DNA of 64,000 bases from Rutidosis leptorrhynchoides (lineage: Eukaryota > Streptophyta > Magnoliopsida > Asterales > Asteraceae), in the NCBI RefSeq assembly GCF_046630445.1, contig NC_092335.1, positions 630,447,501-630,511,500 of the forward strand, read 5' to 3'. Both the position numbers and the translations under genes were made by a program. Numbering within the stretch: position 1 is the first letter of the stretch; each line of letters starts with the position of its first letter. Shown here in pieces: positions 1 through 14,069 of the stretch. The notes under the pieces are model-generated. The model was not told where the DNA came from, did no database searches, and saw nothing but the letters and a program-made list of their open reading frames with translations.

Positions 1-744
1 ATCGTACCATTACCATATCTTTCTTAGAGCATTAACTATGTTCATTCCGAATTTCATACCTACGAATTCCGGACCATTACTCGCTTGACTCGAAGTCGGG
101 AAGAGAAAACGAAAGCATGAAGCTCCCAAAAATAATGAAGGATATAAAACCCAACAACCACCCAGAAATTACAAACCGTGTATATCAATACGTATTGCAA
201 TGTAAAGACACGGGAGAATTAAAAACATTATAATTCCAAAGAAATGATAGAAGTAAATAGATTCATCTGGCGGCAGATGAAAGAGAAGAATGAAAGATAT
301 GAAAGTTAGAAGTATAACAAGAATCAGAACGGGATGGAGCATATTAATAAATACTATAAAGTATGGAGTGGGGGGGAAAGAATAGAAGGTGTGAGCTGTG
401 GAAATAAAGAAGCAAAGGAAGTGGATTTATAGTGAAATATCTGACAGAGAAATCGAAACAGATTGGCGCATTAAATCAAGGAAGATCATAATTTCCTTAT
501 TCGCCGAAGAATCAAATCTTTTAGATTTCCAAGATTTTCTTTTCAATCCCTTAAATTCCGGAAATTCACTGTGACTACGTCAAAAGTTAAATCTTTATCT
601 CAATCTCTTGTGACAGCTTCACTCGTACGCTTCACATAATCAAATAGTTTTACCACTAATACTAAATGATGAAAACATTCCTATTGTTATCTATGACGAC
701 CTCTATCAAATTTCGAGGACGAAATTTCTTTAACGGGTAGGTAC
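1..744 (+). mobile_element. Element B: 3' internal (untranslated) end of a plus-strand chromovirus
   Basis: No convincing coding frame is visible. The stretch runs directly into an LTR start at 745. The last 50 bases (a GAGGACGAAATTT phrase, then TTAACGGGTAGGTA) have the form usually seen just before the 3' LTR of Tekay/Del-type Ty3/gypsy elements, so this is read as the 3' internal region of an element whose body lies left of the window. The family call rests on that junction and on the TGTAATGACCCG start of the LTR. Confidence 0.65.
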
Positions 745-1179
745 TGTAATGACCCGGAAATTTCCGACCAAATTTAAACCTTAATCTTTATATGTTTCCG
801 ACACGATAAGCAAAAATCTGTAATGTTGAGACTCGAAAGTTTGAAATCTATATTTATATAAATCAAATACCCTTTTTACCATTCACGACGATTCACGAAC
901 CTTAAGTCGTAAACAGAAATGTTGATGTAAATAACTATACATGTAATTACTTATATGTTATAAATTAAACATATTAATGAAAAATTAAGTAAGTTAGTTA
1001 TTATGTTAATATTTGCCATTATTACTTTTATTATTAAAATAAATATCCATAGTTATAATACTATCAGTTATCTTAATATAAAATACCTTGACATAAAATT
1101 TAAAACAAGTAATTGTTATATCTTTATTATTACCAATACCCTTAAGAACCATTATAATTAAAATTTATTATTATTAAGA

Positions 1180-1640
1180 TACAACTTATTATCATTATGA
1201 CATTTATTATTAAGATTACCAATTTGATAGTATTAATATTAATATTAATACTAGTGGTAATTATATTATTATTTTTGATAAATGATATATAAATATGAAA
1301 ACTAGTACATTTAAATTGATATCTTAACTAATATTAATATTAATATTATTAATAATATTATTATTATTATCATTTTTATTACTAATATCATGATTTGTAT
1401 TATTATAATTATTATAATTATTATTATTTTAGTATTACTCCCATTATCAATTAAAAATTATTATGGTTAATATCATTATTAACAGTATTCTTAAATAATA
1501 ATTATCATCCTTATCATTGTTATTAACATTAACATTTAATATTATTATGATAATATGATAATTATTATTATTATTAATATTAATAAGTATTGTTAATATT
1601 AAGATATTTAATAAATATTAATAATAATAATATATTAAAT
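1180..1640. repeat. ATT/AAT-rich low-complexity tract in LTR B
   Basis: Almost the whole stretch consists of interrupted ATT, TTA and TAT triplets. It lies within the LTR of element B and shows no gene. Confidence 0.8.
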
Positions 1641-2377
1641 AAAAGATATAAAGAGACAGATATTAAACGCAGGTCAATTTTTTTTAACTTCATTCTATTT
1701 TTTTCTTCGGTTCCTGTTACACTCGTAATTGAGTGTCGATATCCAATATTATATAATCATCGATCTGTTATTGAGATGAAGAGAAACAGATACATTTTTT
1801 TTCCTTCTCTGCTCGTACCCCTGTTCGTGGCATCCCCAAATACAAATCTCAAATTATATATCAGTTTTAAAAATCTAAAAATGTAGAAGTGTTAGTAATG
1901 TTTATTTCGATCTTCCTGCAAAGTTTCAACAACTAATTTGTAAAATCAACAACGAATTTTGAGGTCAAAGTTTTTAAATAAAAAGTCAACCCAAGTGTTC
2001 TTGAGGAAAATCCGAATTAATGTTTGTGTTTCAAGTTCAATTGACGGTTCTAATAGTTTATAGATACGATTATCAAACTATTTCATGTTCGAATCATAGC
2101 CTAAAACGTTCTCGATTGCAAAATCATATTTTTTTTAGAATGCCGCGACAGCAGCAGCACCTGTTACAAAATATTTTTTTATTTTAAATTAAGTTAATAA
2201 ACCTTTAAATCGTTTCTGTTAAATTCATGAATCGTAAAACCAATTTGGAGTTTTGTTGTGATGAATGTTTGAGTCTCTGATCGAATTATGTTTAAAGAAG
2301 ATGAAGTACACGAATATAATACGGGTTATAAGGAAACTGGGTGCGTTTAATTCATAAAAACAAACCGGACCGAATGG

Positions 2378-2434
2378 TTTGAGTGATGTGTTGGTAAGCG
2401 GGTGGTCTAGGGTTCGAGTTCCATCCCGGGCAGT
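2378..2434 (+). other. tRNA-like B-box phrase before a TTA microsatellite
   Basis: A short phrase with GGTAAGCGGGTGG and then GGGTTCGAGTTCC resembles the D-arm and T-arm (box A and box B) of a tRNA or a tRNA-derived SINE head. A T-rich stretch and a TTA run follow. It may be an old SINE head captured in the LTR, or chance similarity. No complete cloverleaf is evident. Confidence 0.35.
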
Positions 2435-2470
2435 TTATTTTTTTTTAATGCTTCTAAGGTATTATTTTTA

Positions 2471-2471
<1 letters not shown>

Positions 2472-2524
<53 letters not shown>

Positions 2525-2525
2525 C
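2472..2525. repeat. (TTA)n microsatellite
   Basis: About 18 near-perfect TTA triplets in a row lie within LTR B. Interrupted copies continue to about 2930. Confidence 0.95.
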
Positions 2526-3043
2526 ATTTTATTATTACTTTTATCATTAACATTATTATTATTAAGATCATTATAAATATTATGATTTTGTAAATATCAT
2601 CATTAATATTAATATCATTATCATTAACATTATTAATATTAATATTATTATCATTATTAGTAAATTATTATTATTATAGTTATTATAGTTATTATTATTA
2701 TTATTATTATCATTATTAAAATTACTAAAAATTATCATTTTTATTAATTATCATTTTTATTAATTATCATTTTTAATTAATATTGAAAACTATCAATATA
2801 ATTATCATTACTGATATTATCACTTTTATTAATTTTATTGTTATTAAGATTATTATTACTATAAGTATTATTATTATCATTACCATTATAAAATATGACT
2901 CTTTTATTATTATTAACTCTATTACTATACGTACCATATACATATATATATGAAAAATATTATTATAAATACTATAAAGATATAAATCTTAATACATTAT
3001 AAAATATATACTGTTCGTAATCATTATATGTGTTAATATTATT

Positions 3044-3044
<1 letters not shown>

Positions 3045-3106
<62 letters not shown>
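3045..3106. repeat. (TA)n microsatellite
   Basis: About 31 uninterrupted TA dinucleotides lie within LTR B. Confidence 0.95.
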
Positions 3107-3111
<5 letters not shown>

Positions 3112-4327
3112 TATAGGTTCGTGAATCCAAGGCCAACCATACACTTGATCAATGATGTTATATGTATTTTTACTACAAAATACATTAGGTGAGTATATAG
3201 TCCCTTTTAAACTCTAAATATTTTGGGATGAGAATACATGTATTTTATGATTTACGTTATGGACACAAGTGATCAAAAATAAATTCTACGTTGAGTTGTA
3301 CCATGGCATATTTCTTTATACTTGGTAGCTAATATTTACATGAGGAATGTAAACGCGAATCCTGTTGATAGATCTATCGGGCCTGACAACCCCAACCGGG
3401 CTAGACGACCAGTTTTTAACGGTTGCACAGTACTTCGTTTCTGTATACTACACTTGGTACGGTGTAGCAAATATTTAAGAATATGCTGCGATGATTTAAA
3501 TGTTAAGTATGGTTACCAAGTGCTCGACTACTTTTTCATACACTTGCGAGTGTATTATGTTTATCTATATGAAATCTTGTGGTCCATAGTTATAACGCTG
3601 CTAGCATCAAACCTATATATCTCACCAACTTTATGTTGACGTTTTAAAGCATGTTATTGTCAGGTACGAATTAAGTCTTCCACTGTGCATTTGCTCATGT
3701 TAAGGTCATTACTTGGAGTCGATCATCGCAATGGGACCAAATGTTGATGACTTCGTCCAGGTGGATAAGGACGGGTCCTTACATTAATACTTCGTAAACT
3801 TACGCACTCACCAAGTGTACTTTTAGGGGGTGATATTACGTTAAGTTAGTTACCGGGTGCCCACGGTTAAGCATATACTTTATCATACTGATTTGAAATA
3901 CTGATTTGAAACACTGGTTTGAAGCACTGAAATCTCGTGGCCTACATTACATTACTGATTACAGACAAACTATAGCTCACCAACATTCGTGTTGACTTTT
4001 TAAGCATGTATTTCTCAGGTGCTTAGACGTTGTTGCTTCCGCTATTTAGACTTGCTGTCTTGGTGTTAAACTTGCTGTTAAGGACTTGCTGTGCTAGAAT
4101 TACGCTGCATTACTTAGAGATGTCTCAATCATGGAGCTTTTCTTTTGCATTCGTAGTTTATGTTATTTTCAAATAATGACTTTGTAACGACCTTTGTGTC
4201 ACGTTATCTTTTGTAAACGCTATCTTTTTATGAATGCAAAACTGGTTTTCAAACATCATATAGTTTGACCTTGTAATGATCCTGTTGTTGATGATCCGTA
4301 CACGATGGTTTTGTACGGGGCGTCACA

Positions 4328-5470
<1,143 letters not shown>

Positions 5471-5475
5471 ACTTC
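5471..5475. repeat. Target-site duplication ACTTC (left) of element C
   Basis: ACTTC directly precedes the TGATGTTAAAGC end of element C, and the same five bases follow the other end at 20912-20916. This fixes both ends of the insertion. Confidence 0.9.
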
Positions 5476-7470
5476 TGATGTTAAAGCTAAGGGGTATAAA
5501 ATACTATTAAATTTTACAACGAAATACTATTAAATATGATACAATTTTACACAAGATATTTATTTATTTATAGAATGGATATACTTAAACCTTGCTACAA
5601 CACTTATAGGCAGTGTACCTAATCGTACAGTAGTATAGTTTTTAGTAAGTCCGGTTCGTTCCACAGGGAAAAATCTTTAAACAAAGCTTAACGCTATATT
5701 AGTTTAATTTATAAAAATACAAATATATATATAAGTAATATTATTATTATAAAAGGGGGGGTTTTACCGTTTAATGACCGGTTTGTCGATTTTAAAACTT
5801 TAGTCGCAGTTAAAACCTAATGTAAAATATTAAATAAATAAAAGACTTAATTTAAAGCGTAAAGTAAATAACGATAATGAAATTGCGATAAATAAAAGTG
5901 CGATAAAATAAAATTACGATAATTAAAGAGTACGAAAATTAAAAGTGCAATTAAATACAAAGACAATAAATAAAAGTGCAATTAAATACAATAACAATAA
6001 ATAAAAGTGCGATAATTAGAAGTGAAATTAAATATGAAAATAAAGGAATTATACTTATTTAAACTTCCGTAATCATGATGTTTGACGTGTTGATTTTAGT
6101 TTATTCCCATGGGTTAATTGTTCTTTGTCCTGGATTATTTAATATGTCCATACGGATTTTTCCATAATAGTCCATCAGTCATAAATATAAAGAGCGAAAG
6201 CCTTCGTCAAATTATTCTTATTCCCGAAGTCAAATATTCCAACTAATTGGGGATTCGAATTGTAACAAGGTTTTAATACTTTGTTTAATGAATACACCAG
6301 GTTATCGACTGCGTGTAAACCAAGGTTTTACTACTTTGTTAACAATTACACCAATTACCCTTGAATGTAATTCACCCCTGTTTCAACAAGTCTATTAACT
6401 ATTAATCCAGTTCCGTGTCCGGTAAAATGAATAATTATTGGTATTTATAGATATCCCGCCCACCGTACCCAGTCAAGCGTATGTGGTTATATATAAATAC
6501 GTCAAATTATAAGTTTGTATATTAAATTAACAAGGTATTGTTTAGTTAATATAAAACCCATTAATAGCCCATAGTCTAATTTCCACAAGTGTCGTTCTTT
6601 TATCCAAACCCCAATTATGGTACAAAGCCCAATTACCCAATTTTAATATTTTTAGCCCAACATCATGATTACTTCGGTATTAAATAAGCATAATAATATC
6701 TTAGCTACGAGACATTAAATTAAAAAGGTTGAACATAACTTACAATGATTAAAAATAGCGTAGCGTTACACGGACAGAATTTCGACTTACACCCTTACAA
6801 CATTCGCTAACATACCCTTATTATTAGAAATTAAAATTAAAATTAAAATTAAAATATAATATATATAAATTTTACGTATGAATGAGGAGAAGAAAAAGAT
6901 GATTTTTACGATCAAAATGCGTTAGCTTTTATAGGCATTTTTGTCCAGGTAAGCTCCGCAACTCGCGGCCTTTTTGTTCTTCAAACTCCGCAACTCGCGG
7001 AGTTTGCATTTACAGCTCACTCCATTTTGGATCTTTACTTGCCGACGTTTTATTATATAAATATAATTTATATATAATTTATATAATTAATTATATATTA
7101 TATTATATTTATATACATAATTAATTTGTAACTTTCGCTCCGTTGCGTCGTGCGTTGAGAGTTGACTCATGTCTTGGTTCCGGATTTTCGAACGTCCTTG
7201 CGTACAATTTAATATCTTGTACTTTGCGTTTTAAATTTTGTACTTTTGTAATTTTTAGACGTTTCTCATCAATAATTGGAACCTCTTTGATTGTATTTTG
7301 TACTTTTGAGCTTTTTGGTCGTTTGCGTCTTCAATTCGTCGAATCTGTCTTTTGTCTTCACCTTTTATTATTTAAACGAATATCACTTGTAAATAGGACA
7401 ATTGCAACTAAAAGCTTGTCTTTCTTGAGGAATAATGCTACGAAATATATGTTCGTTTTTAGCATTATCA
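5476..7470 (-). repeat. Element C 3' LTR
   Basis: On the minus strand it runs from TGATAATGCTAAAAACG to CTTTAACATCA. It matches 18924-20911 almost base for base, including a repeated GC-rich phrase around 6945-7015. An open frame of about 110 codons near 7143-7487 recurs in the other LTR only because the LTRs are copies of each other. Confidence 0.92.
6943..7020. repeat. GC-rich near-palindromic phrases in the U3 of LTR C
   Basis: CTCCGCAACTCGCGG occurs twice within about 70 bases, and the second copy continues to form the inverted repeat AACTCCGC...GCGGAGTT. The surrounding LTR is very AT-rich. The same pair lies in the other LTR near 20393-20450, and related phrases occur in the body at 12345-12405. 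They lie about 450-530 bases from the LTR 5' end, in the presumed U3. Confidence 0.8.
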
Positions 7471-9426
7471 AATATTCCCACACTTGAGCGTTGCTTGTCC
7501 TCAAGCAATATAGTCTTGAAATACTAGAATCACTTCTTTATTCTTCACACTTTGTACATCAGTGATTTCTATACGGCGGTATAAACAATGGTAGTAACGA
7601 TGTGGTTTACAGTCCCACATGACTATAAAAATTTAGATCCATTAGGGAAATTGGATCTTTATGAAAACATTTGATCTTTTTGAAAATTAAATCTAGCTTT
7701 TACCCTAGATAAGTTTTCCGGAATAACCCTTCACCGGTGTTTGCAAATTGTTTTTGTGGGTTTCAAATTTGAAAATTTTAGCTCAAAACTTATGGTTTTG
7801 TGTCACCCACTTGCTAACCTTGTATTGGGAAAGCAACACGTCCAGTATACTTGCTCCGTATATTACCTTTCGGTAAACTACCGTCCAGTTGTAAAGGAAA
7901 TCGTTGAACAAGCAACTGTTAAGGCAATGTCCCCTGACATGCTTTTAATTATGGTCTATAACGTGTCGGACGCAATTACTATCCTTTGTAGGAGCAATAG
8001 TAAAGCTCACCCTTATAATTTTTCGGTCTGGCACAAGGTCCTGTCTTTGACCATGCTATGCAACCACCGTTCTTACGGTTGACACCCGATTTGGTTCAGG
8101 TGACCTAATGAATTCCAGGTGAATTCCTAGGATTTTACGTTCAATGGTAATGAACGCATTGAAAATGGGTTTTTAGAAAACAAATCGGTTTGAAATTTTG
8201 ATCAAAATATTTTCTCGTTCAAGCTCGAGTTTAGATATCATTGAATTCCATGAGTTTGTAATTCTCAATCTTTAAGGTCAATCTCTAGGATTGAGTAATA
8301 TTAGTCTTAAAAGCTGATTTTTGATCTTTTAGGAGATTATCCTTTCTGAGGATCTGATTCATTAGTCTTATCAAGCTAATTTGCACCGTGTCCTCCCCAT
8401 TTTACAAGACAGATCCTCTCATGGTTAGGATAAGTCTGACCACTTGGCGACCCTGTTTTATGCTGAGGTTCGTGGATTTCCTGCTGATTTTAGAGATGAC
8501 TTTTCTAGGTTTTTCGTCAACCTACAGCTGGTCTGGACGACAACTTCATGACCTAAATCAAGAAGCACGTTTCTTTTTTAGAAGACTTTACTTCCTTTTA
8601 ATGATGGAATTGATTCATCGTGTAGATCCATCTTTTCTTTTCTTTCATTGGGTAAAACAGTTAATTATCGTCCAAAACAAAAGTATTTCAATTATTTGTA
8701 CAAAAATATGTGACATATGTTTAAAATAACTTGGTAATTTTCTCACACTTGGCTTTTATTTTCCTTTTTATTGTCCTCTATTCCATTTTAAATGAATTCT
8801 AACATTTTGGTTTTTCTCAATTTATGTCCTTTCCAAGGTAACAATAATTTCGGTGTTAACACCTAGTTTTATCGTTCATAAATATGTATAAACATGATTT
8901 TGAGTTCATTTAATTGAAAATTTTGAAAAATTTTACTAGAATTGGGTAGTCAGTATATAAGACTAGGGCTGTTCTTTATTATCAGAGAGCACTAGATTCT
9001 AATACAACTACTGCGTTACTAGTATTTTTAATGGTAACCAAGTGTATAAGTTAAAAATTTTAAAAATCTGAAAGAATTTAACCCCTTCCCACACTTAAGA
9101 TCTTGCAATGCCCTCATTTGCAAGAAATCATTAATAATTTAAATTATTGAGGGTGATTAGCGTAGAAATGATTAAATTTTACCAAAGTTTCCAAACATAT
9201 TGGCGTTTGTTTGCTGAATGATAAATGGTGCATATCATTTGTTCATTCCATCTTGTTGTTATTTCACATATATTTTGCATCTTGTCATCAAATTTAGTTG
9301 CTTTTGCTGAACTTAATGCCAGTCTTTGAAAATGCGTTGTTTTACCCTGTTGTGTACATAAGATAAACTTCAAACATATATACATTTTTTTTGAAGTTTG
9401 GTATATTACCCCACATTCAAAAATTA
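7471..9426 (-). mobile_element. Element C 3' region and polypurine tract
   Basis: On the minus strand AAGTGTGGGAATATT directly precedes the 3' LTR start and is the likely polypurine tract. Another AAGTGTGGG lies near 9091, preceded by GAGGGCATTGCAAGATC; the same block occurs in element D near 54980-55005. A phrase GACTGGCATTAAGTTCAGC near 9310-9330 also recurs in D near 54778. An antisense reading frame is listed separately. No sense gene is seen. Confidence 0.7.
8474..8551 (+). other. Antisense reading-frame remnant in element C, homologous to one in element D
   Basis: On the plus strand, opposite to the element's own genes, one frame reads FPADFRDDFSRFFV then NLQLVWTTTS. Element D has FPVDFSNDFSRFFV then TLQLVWTTTS, also antisense to its element and also in the 3' region. 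The match includes synonymous positions, so it looks like an old protein-coding frame rather than chance. Antisense ORFs in the 3' region are known from Tat-lineage elements. In C it is a fossil fragment. Its function is unknown. Confidence 0.6.
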
Positions 9427-11262
9427 TTAAAATCTAATAATAAAAGTTAGAAAATTATAAAATCCTGGCAATGGAACCAGGGGTGGTTGGTATGGTTTAA
9501 CATAAGGTTTAGCTTTAACTGTGTTATCTTCATTAACCTTTTCAACTACCGGTTCTTTTTCCTTATCTTGTTCAGGTTGTGGTTCTTGTGGAGTAGGAAT
9601 AGCTTCATCAGAAGTTACAGGTATTTCAGGTGGTTTAAGTGTAATACCACTTCTTGTGGTAATGGCTTTAGCTGTTTCATTTCGGGGGTTAGCATTTGTA
9701 TCACTAGGTAAACTTCCCGATTTTATTTCACCTATTAACCTTGCTAGGTTACTTACTTCTTGTTCCAAATTTTGAATAGAAGCTTGTTGATTTCTAAATG
9801 CTTGAGCATTTTGTTCATTTGTTTGTTTTTGAGATGTGAAAAATGGCGTTTGAGATTCAACTAGCTTCGTCATCATATCTTCTAAATTTGGCTTTTTATC
9901 ATCTGTTTGTGGTGGTTTGTTTTGAAAATTAGGTCTTTGCTGATTGTAAGTATTATTGGATACTTGTTAATTGCTAGGACCTTGTTGGTTGTTGTATGGA
10001 ATATTTCGGTTATAATTCTGGTTTTGATTGTAAATTGGTCTTGGCGGTTGATAATTATTCTGATAATTATTTCCAGGCCTTTGGTTTAGATATGAAACAT
10101 TCTCTCTTTGTTCCATTGTTAGCTCAATACTGAGACAATCTTTTGTCAAATGTGGTCCTCCACACTGCTCACAACTAATTCGTATTGAATGTATATCCCT
10201 AGTCGTCTTTTCCATTCGTCTCTCGACAATATCTATCTTTGCGGAAATGGAATCTAAGTCATGGCTAGAATCGGCTCTAGCTGCTTTAGATGATCTAACG
10301 ATATCTTTTTCTTGGTGCCACTCATGTGAGTGGGAAGCAGTGTTATCAATAATTTTGTAAGCATCAGTTTCTGTTTTCTTCATAATAGAACCACCAGCTG
10401 CTATATCGATGTCTTTCCTTGTAGTGATGTCGCATCCTTAGTAGAATATTTGTACTATTTGACAGGTGTCTAAACCATGTTGCGGACATCCTCTCAATAA
10501 CTTTCCAAATCTGGTCCATGCCTCATATAGAGTTTCATTTAGTTTCTGTGTGAACGTAACAATTTCTCCTTGAAGTCTTACGGCATTAGATGCCGGAAAG
10601 AATTGTTTAAGAAATTTTTCAACTAAAACGTCCCATGTATCAATCGCCCCTTCAGGTAACGATTCCAACCAATCTTTGGCTTCTCCCTTTAAAGTCCAGG
10701 GAAATAACATGAGATATATCTGTTCATCTTCAACTTCTCTTATTTTAAATAGTGTGCAGATCCTATTAAAGGTACGAAGATGTTCATTTGGATCTTCCTT
10801 CGGCGCACCACTAAATTGGCATTGATTAGTCACCATGTGTAGAATTTGTCATTTGATTTCATAATCTGGCGCATTAATGTCAGGATGAGTAATTGCGTGA
10901 CCTTGGCCAGTGAGTTTAGCTCGCATTTGATCTTCCATACTTAAAGGTTTCAGATTCTCCATGATTGAATTTGTTGAATCTGAATCACTAGAGGATTCTG
11001 ATTTAATGGTTCGTTCCTCAACAATCTCTGTTTGAATGATTGGTGGTTCCGGAGGAAAAATTAATGGTTCAGGATCTATGAATTGTCCCTGAATATTCTC
11101 CGGATTCTCAATTGTGAGGTCGGGTTCAAAAAATGGATTATTGAAAATTTGAATTGGAGTACTTGGTCGACTGGATGACGATTCTAAAGAAAAATCAACG
11201 GCGGTAATATTAGCTAGATGTCTTGATCGAGTTACAGGTGGTGAACGTCTTGCTCGGTGCAT
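9427..11262 (-). pseudogene. Element C gag pieces, displaced to the 3' side of the element
   Basis: Minus-strand frames begin with an ATG at 11262 (MHRARRSPPVTRSR) and include the Retrotrans_gag core (LFPWTLKGEAKDWLESL, then FLKQFFPASNAVRLQ) and a CCHC-type knuckle (CEQCGGPHLTKDC). They end with the coiled-coil and proline-rich stretch (QASIQNLEQEVSNLARL, YQPPLVPLPG). They match element D gag in order and content. They lie next to the 3' LTR instead of after the primer-binding site, which is unusual. Fossil, with breaks. Confidence 0.85.
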
Positions 11263-12344
11263 TCACTGAATATCCTATTAGTTTTTAAAAGGAAAGAAAA
11301 ATTATATAAGTTATCCAATTAATAGACTTTTCTGATTTTGTCCACGTTTCGAATAGCCAAAAGATGCAGCAGAGGGGCAAGATTCGTTTGGTCTCAATAT
11401 AATTGAGTACTGTTTGGCTCCAATAACCCGGTCCACGTACAAATCCAATTATTACTACGAACCAGAAAATTTTGATGTCTATCAATTTAACCACTTAAAA
11501 TAAATTTTCGTAATTTTAAGAAATTTAGATAAGAAATAGAATAAAAATCTATGTCCTAAAACTAGAATGGCGAGAAATAAGAAAGAAAAAGAGCGCGTCG
11601 AAAAAGGTCGAAAAAGAAAAGGGTTGAAAAATAAAAGGCGTCGAAAAATAAGAAAGAAAAAGAGTGACTTATGAAACTTTAAAACACTCTACTAACCCAA
11701 CCTTATTACTATCACTAACTTAAAATTAAAATTGCAAATTGAGATTACTAATTGGAGTGATAATTGATACATAGGTAAAAGGCGTCGAAAAATAAAAATA
11801 AGAAATTAGCGCGTTAAAACTTAAAAAGGAACTAAAAACTAAAAAATTAAAAGTTGCGTCTAAAAATATTAAAGCTTAAAAGAAAAACTATATCCCAAAT
11901 GACAATATCTTAAAAAGGTACTAAAATATAAAAATGGCGTCGCAAAATTCTAAAGCACACGTAAGTCTTAGTCTAAAGAAAAAGCACTTAAGGGATTTTA
12001 CGGCAAATAATAAAAATCTATAAATAAAAATAAGCTATGGCAAAAACTATATTTAAAACTAAATACGAGCGAAAAATACAAATATTACGAATAAACAAAT
12101 AAAAATATACAAAATATAAAAATATACTAAAATTTGTAAAAAGTACAATTTTTATAAAAAATATTATTTATTTAATAAAACTATTAATTTTATAATTTAA
12201 TTAAACTAATTTAACTAAAAATACAAAATAAAAATAAAAACTAAATTATATAATAAAAATACCCTAATTAGGGTTTAATTTAAATAATAATAATAAAAAC
12301 TCGTAATTAATGCAGATTAGGGCTTCCTGTGGCCTGTCAGAGAG

Positions 12345-12405
12345 AACTCCGCGAGTCGCGGTGATCCCAGTTCAAAACCTCCACAAGTCGCGGAGGTTGC
12401 AGGTC
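12345..12405. repeat. GC-rich near-palindromic phrases in the body of element C
   Basis: ACTCCGCGAGTCGCGG and then ACCTCCACAAGTCGCGGAGGT stand out in an otherwise A/T-rich stretch and resemble the LTR phrases at 6943-7020. The second forms an inverted repeat CCTCC...GGAGG around AAGTCGC. Confidence 0.65.
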
Positions 12406-12659
12406 CAAAAGAGGTGCAGATCAAATTCGACGGATTTCGGTTTTATTATTTTTATTATATTTTCTGTTTAAATATTTATATAAAATATTTATAAAAACTA
12501 AATAAAACTTATATTTTTAAAAAAAATATAAGATACTTTATAATTTTATAAAAATCTTAAAAATAGATTTATATATATATATTTTTTTTTTGGTTTTTTT
12601 TATATCTTTAACTTATAAAACAAATAATTAATTAATTTTGAAATTTTGTTTCTTTTAAG

Positions 12660-13380
12660 AATGAGGGCGTTTCGGTACGTTGACCTAGTCCGTCCCTCGA
12701 CAAAATTTTAAAATTTGTCAATTCAAAGCGCGGTTTTAAAAGTAAAGATTTTTGGGTTTTTTTTTTAAATATTTTTGGCATACTTTAATTCAACAAGATT
12801 AAAAATAATGATAATAAAAGTTCTCGTCCCTCCCTCGGGTAAAGCAATTTCGGTTCAAAGACCTAGTCTTCAACTTACGATGAATTTTAAAAATCATATT
12901 TTTAACTTACGAAATAAAGTAAATTTTTGTTTTTAAATTCACACCAAACTTAAATTTAAAATGCATAAAATTTAAAAATTCATATTTTAAAAATTCACAC
13001 CAAACTTAAATTATATTTTTGTTTTTATACATACAAACTTATATTAATTTTTCAAATATTTACAATTTTAAAAGTTTACAATATTTATTTAATATTAATT
13101 TATTAATTTTAAAACATGGTAAAAATAAAATTAAAAATCTTTTTGGCTTTTATCCCACTTTAATCAATCAAATATTATCAAAAATATACGCCCCTCTTTT
13201 CGGTAAAGTAATTTCGGTTCCATGACCTAATTTAACTCATGACGAATTTTTGAAATATTTTGTGTTGATTGATTAAAGATATTTATAACTTAAGAATAAA
13301 CGTTAAACTTCACAGTGATGTAATAAATTTTTGTATGATATCAATAATTTCTGTCGCAAGACCTAATTTTATTGAATACC
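12660..13380. repeat. Degenerate spaced repeat, four copies
   Basis: The phrase AATTTCGGTTC..GACCTA, followed by a GACGAATTTT-like tail, recurs near 12668, 12850, 13211 and 13350 with strong divergence. It lies within element C between the integrase side and the displaced gag and has no visible coding content. Confidence 0.5.
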
Positions 13381-13703
13381 AATTTAATACTTTATAGCGA
13401 ACAAATTAGCGTTTATTATCAAAAGGTTAAAAATAAAAATAAAAATAAAAACTGTACAAACTTACATGTGAAATAAAATTCTTAATGATATGCTCTAGCC
13501 CACTCATAAGATAGTCGGACTAATTGATTTTCCATGGCTACATAGGCGTAACCTCGAGCATTTAATGTTTTTTCTTCTAAACATATGAACGGTCCATCTC
13601 TGCATAAAGTAACAAATTCGGTGTTTGAATATGTTTGATTATTTGAATATTTACCTTCGTGTGACCATTTTCCGCATTTGTGACATTTTTCAAGGTGTCG
13701 TGC

Positions 13704-13898
13704 TCACCTTTTCGCTGCGGATTTTGATTTTCCTTTACCAAATTGTAACTTATTATCTTCGCATCTGGAATCTTTTCTTACTCCGTCGAATTTACCTCTG
13801 ATTAATGATACTATTTCACTCGAAAGTGTGTCATTATTACGTTTAGTGATCAAAGCGTGTAGCATTAGACCATGGTTTAATTCACAGGAATTCTTCAT
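13704..13898 (-). pseudogene. Short frame with a zinc-knuckle-like tail nearby, element C
   Basis: A minus-strand frame starts MKNSCELNHGLMLHALI and ends in a basic stretch. Just downstream, a CHKCGKWSHEG phrase looks like part of a CCHC knuckle. It lies between the second protease domain and the displaced gag of element C. Its origin is not recognised; it may be a scrap of another gag. Fossil. Confidence 0.35.
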
Positions 13899-14069
13899 TT
13901 CGTAAAAACCTAAAAAAATAAAAATTCAGAATGGGGGGAGAAGACTAGTTCTTTAGGGTCTGCTAGGGAAAGACCATTCTGGTTCCAATTTCGAGAACTA
14001 CACGAAAACAGAAAATTTAACTCTAACAGAAATACATATTATCCTTTAAAGACTTGATTTTCCCCACAC

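Larger units (their letters stand above)
745..4327 (+). mobile_element. Element B: 3' LTR, about 3.6 kb
   Basis: The LTR begins TGTAATGACCCGG and ends GGGGCGTCACA, the usual TG...CA borders. Right after it, at 4328, the integrase region of element A resumes on the minus strand, so B inserted into A and is the younger of the two. The five bases after the LTR are GTAAT, the expected target duplication; its partner lies outside the window. The LTR is very AT-rich and carries long ATT-type repeats and a TA run. Small open frames inside it are low-complexity and not considered genes. Confidence 0.75.
11263..13700 (-). mobile_element. Element C AT-rich spacer between the 3' gag pieces and the zinc-knuckle remnant
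   Basis: No convincing gene is present. The first 250 bases upstream of the gag ATG look like an element leader. The rest is A/T-rich and holds GC-rich phrases at 12345-12405 similar to those in the LTR. A loosely repeated block (TTTCGGT...GACCTAGT) occurs near 12668, 12850, 13211 and 13350. Confidence 0.6.

Noticed and set aside
2379-2576. A 65-codon Ile/Leu-rich open frame
   Set aside because: It is a translated TTA microsatellite.
7143-7487. An LTR-encoded protein, present also at 20584-20919
   Set aside because: The two frames match because the LTRs are copies of one another; no similarity to a known family and no coding signature is seen.
9487-9775. Plus-strand open frames opposite the C gag block
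   Set aside because: Shadow frames of gag with biased composition and no similarity to the conserved antisense frame.
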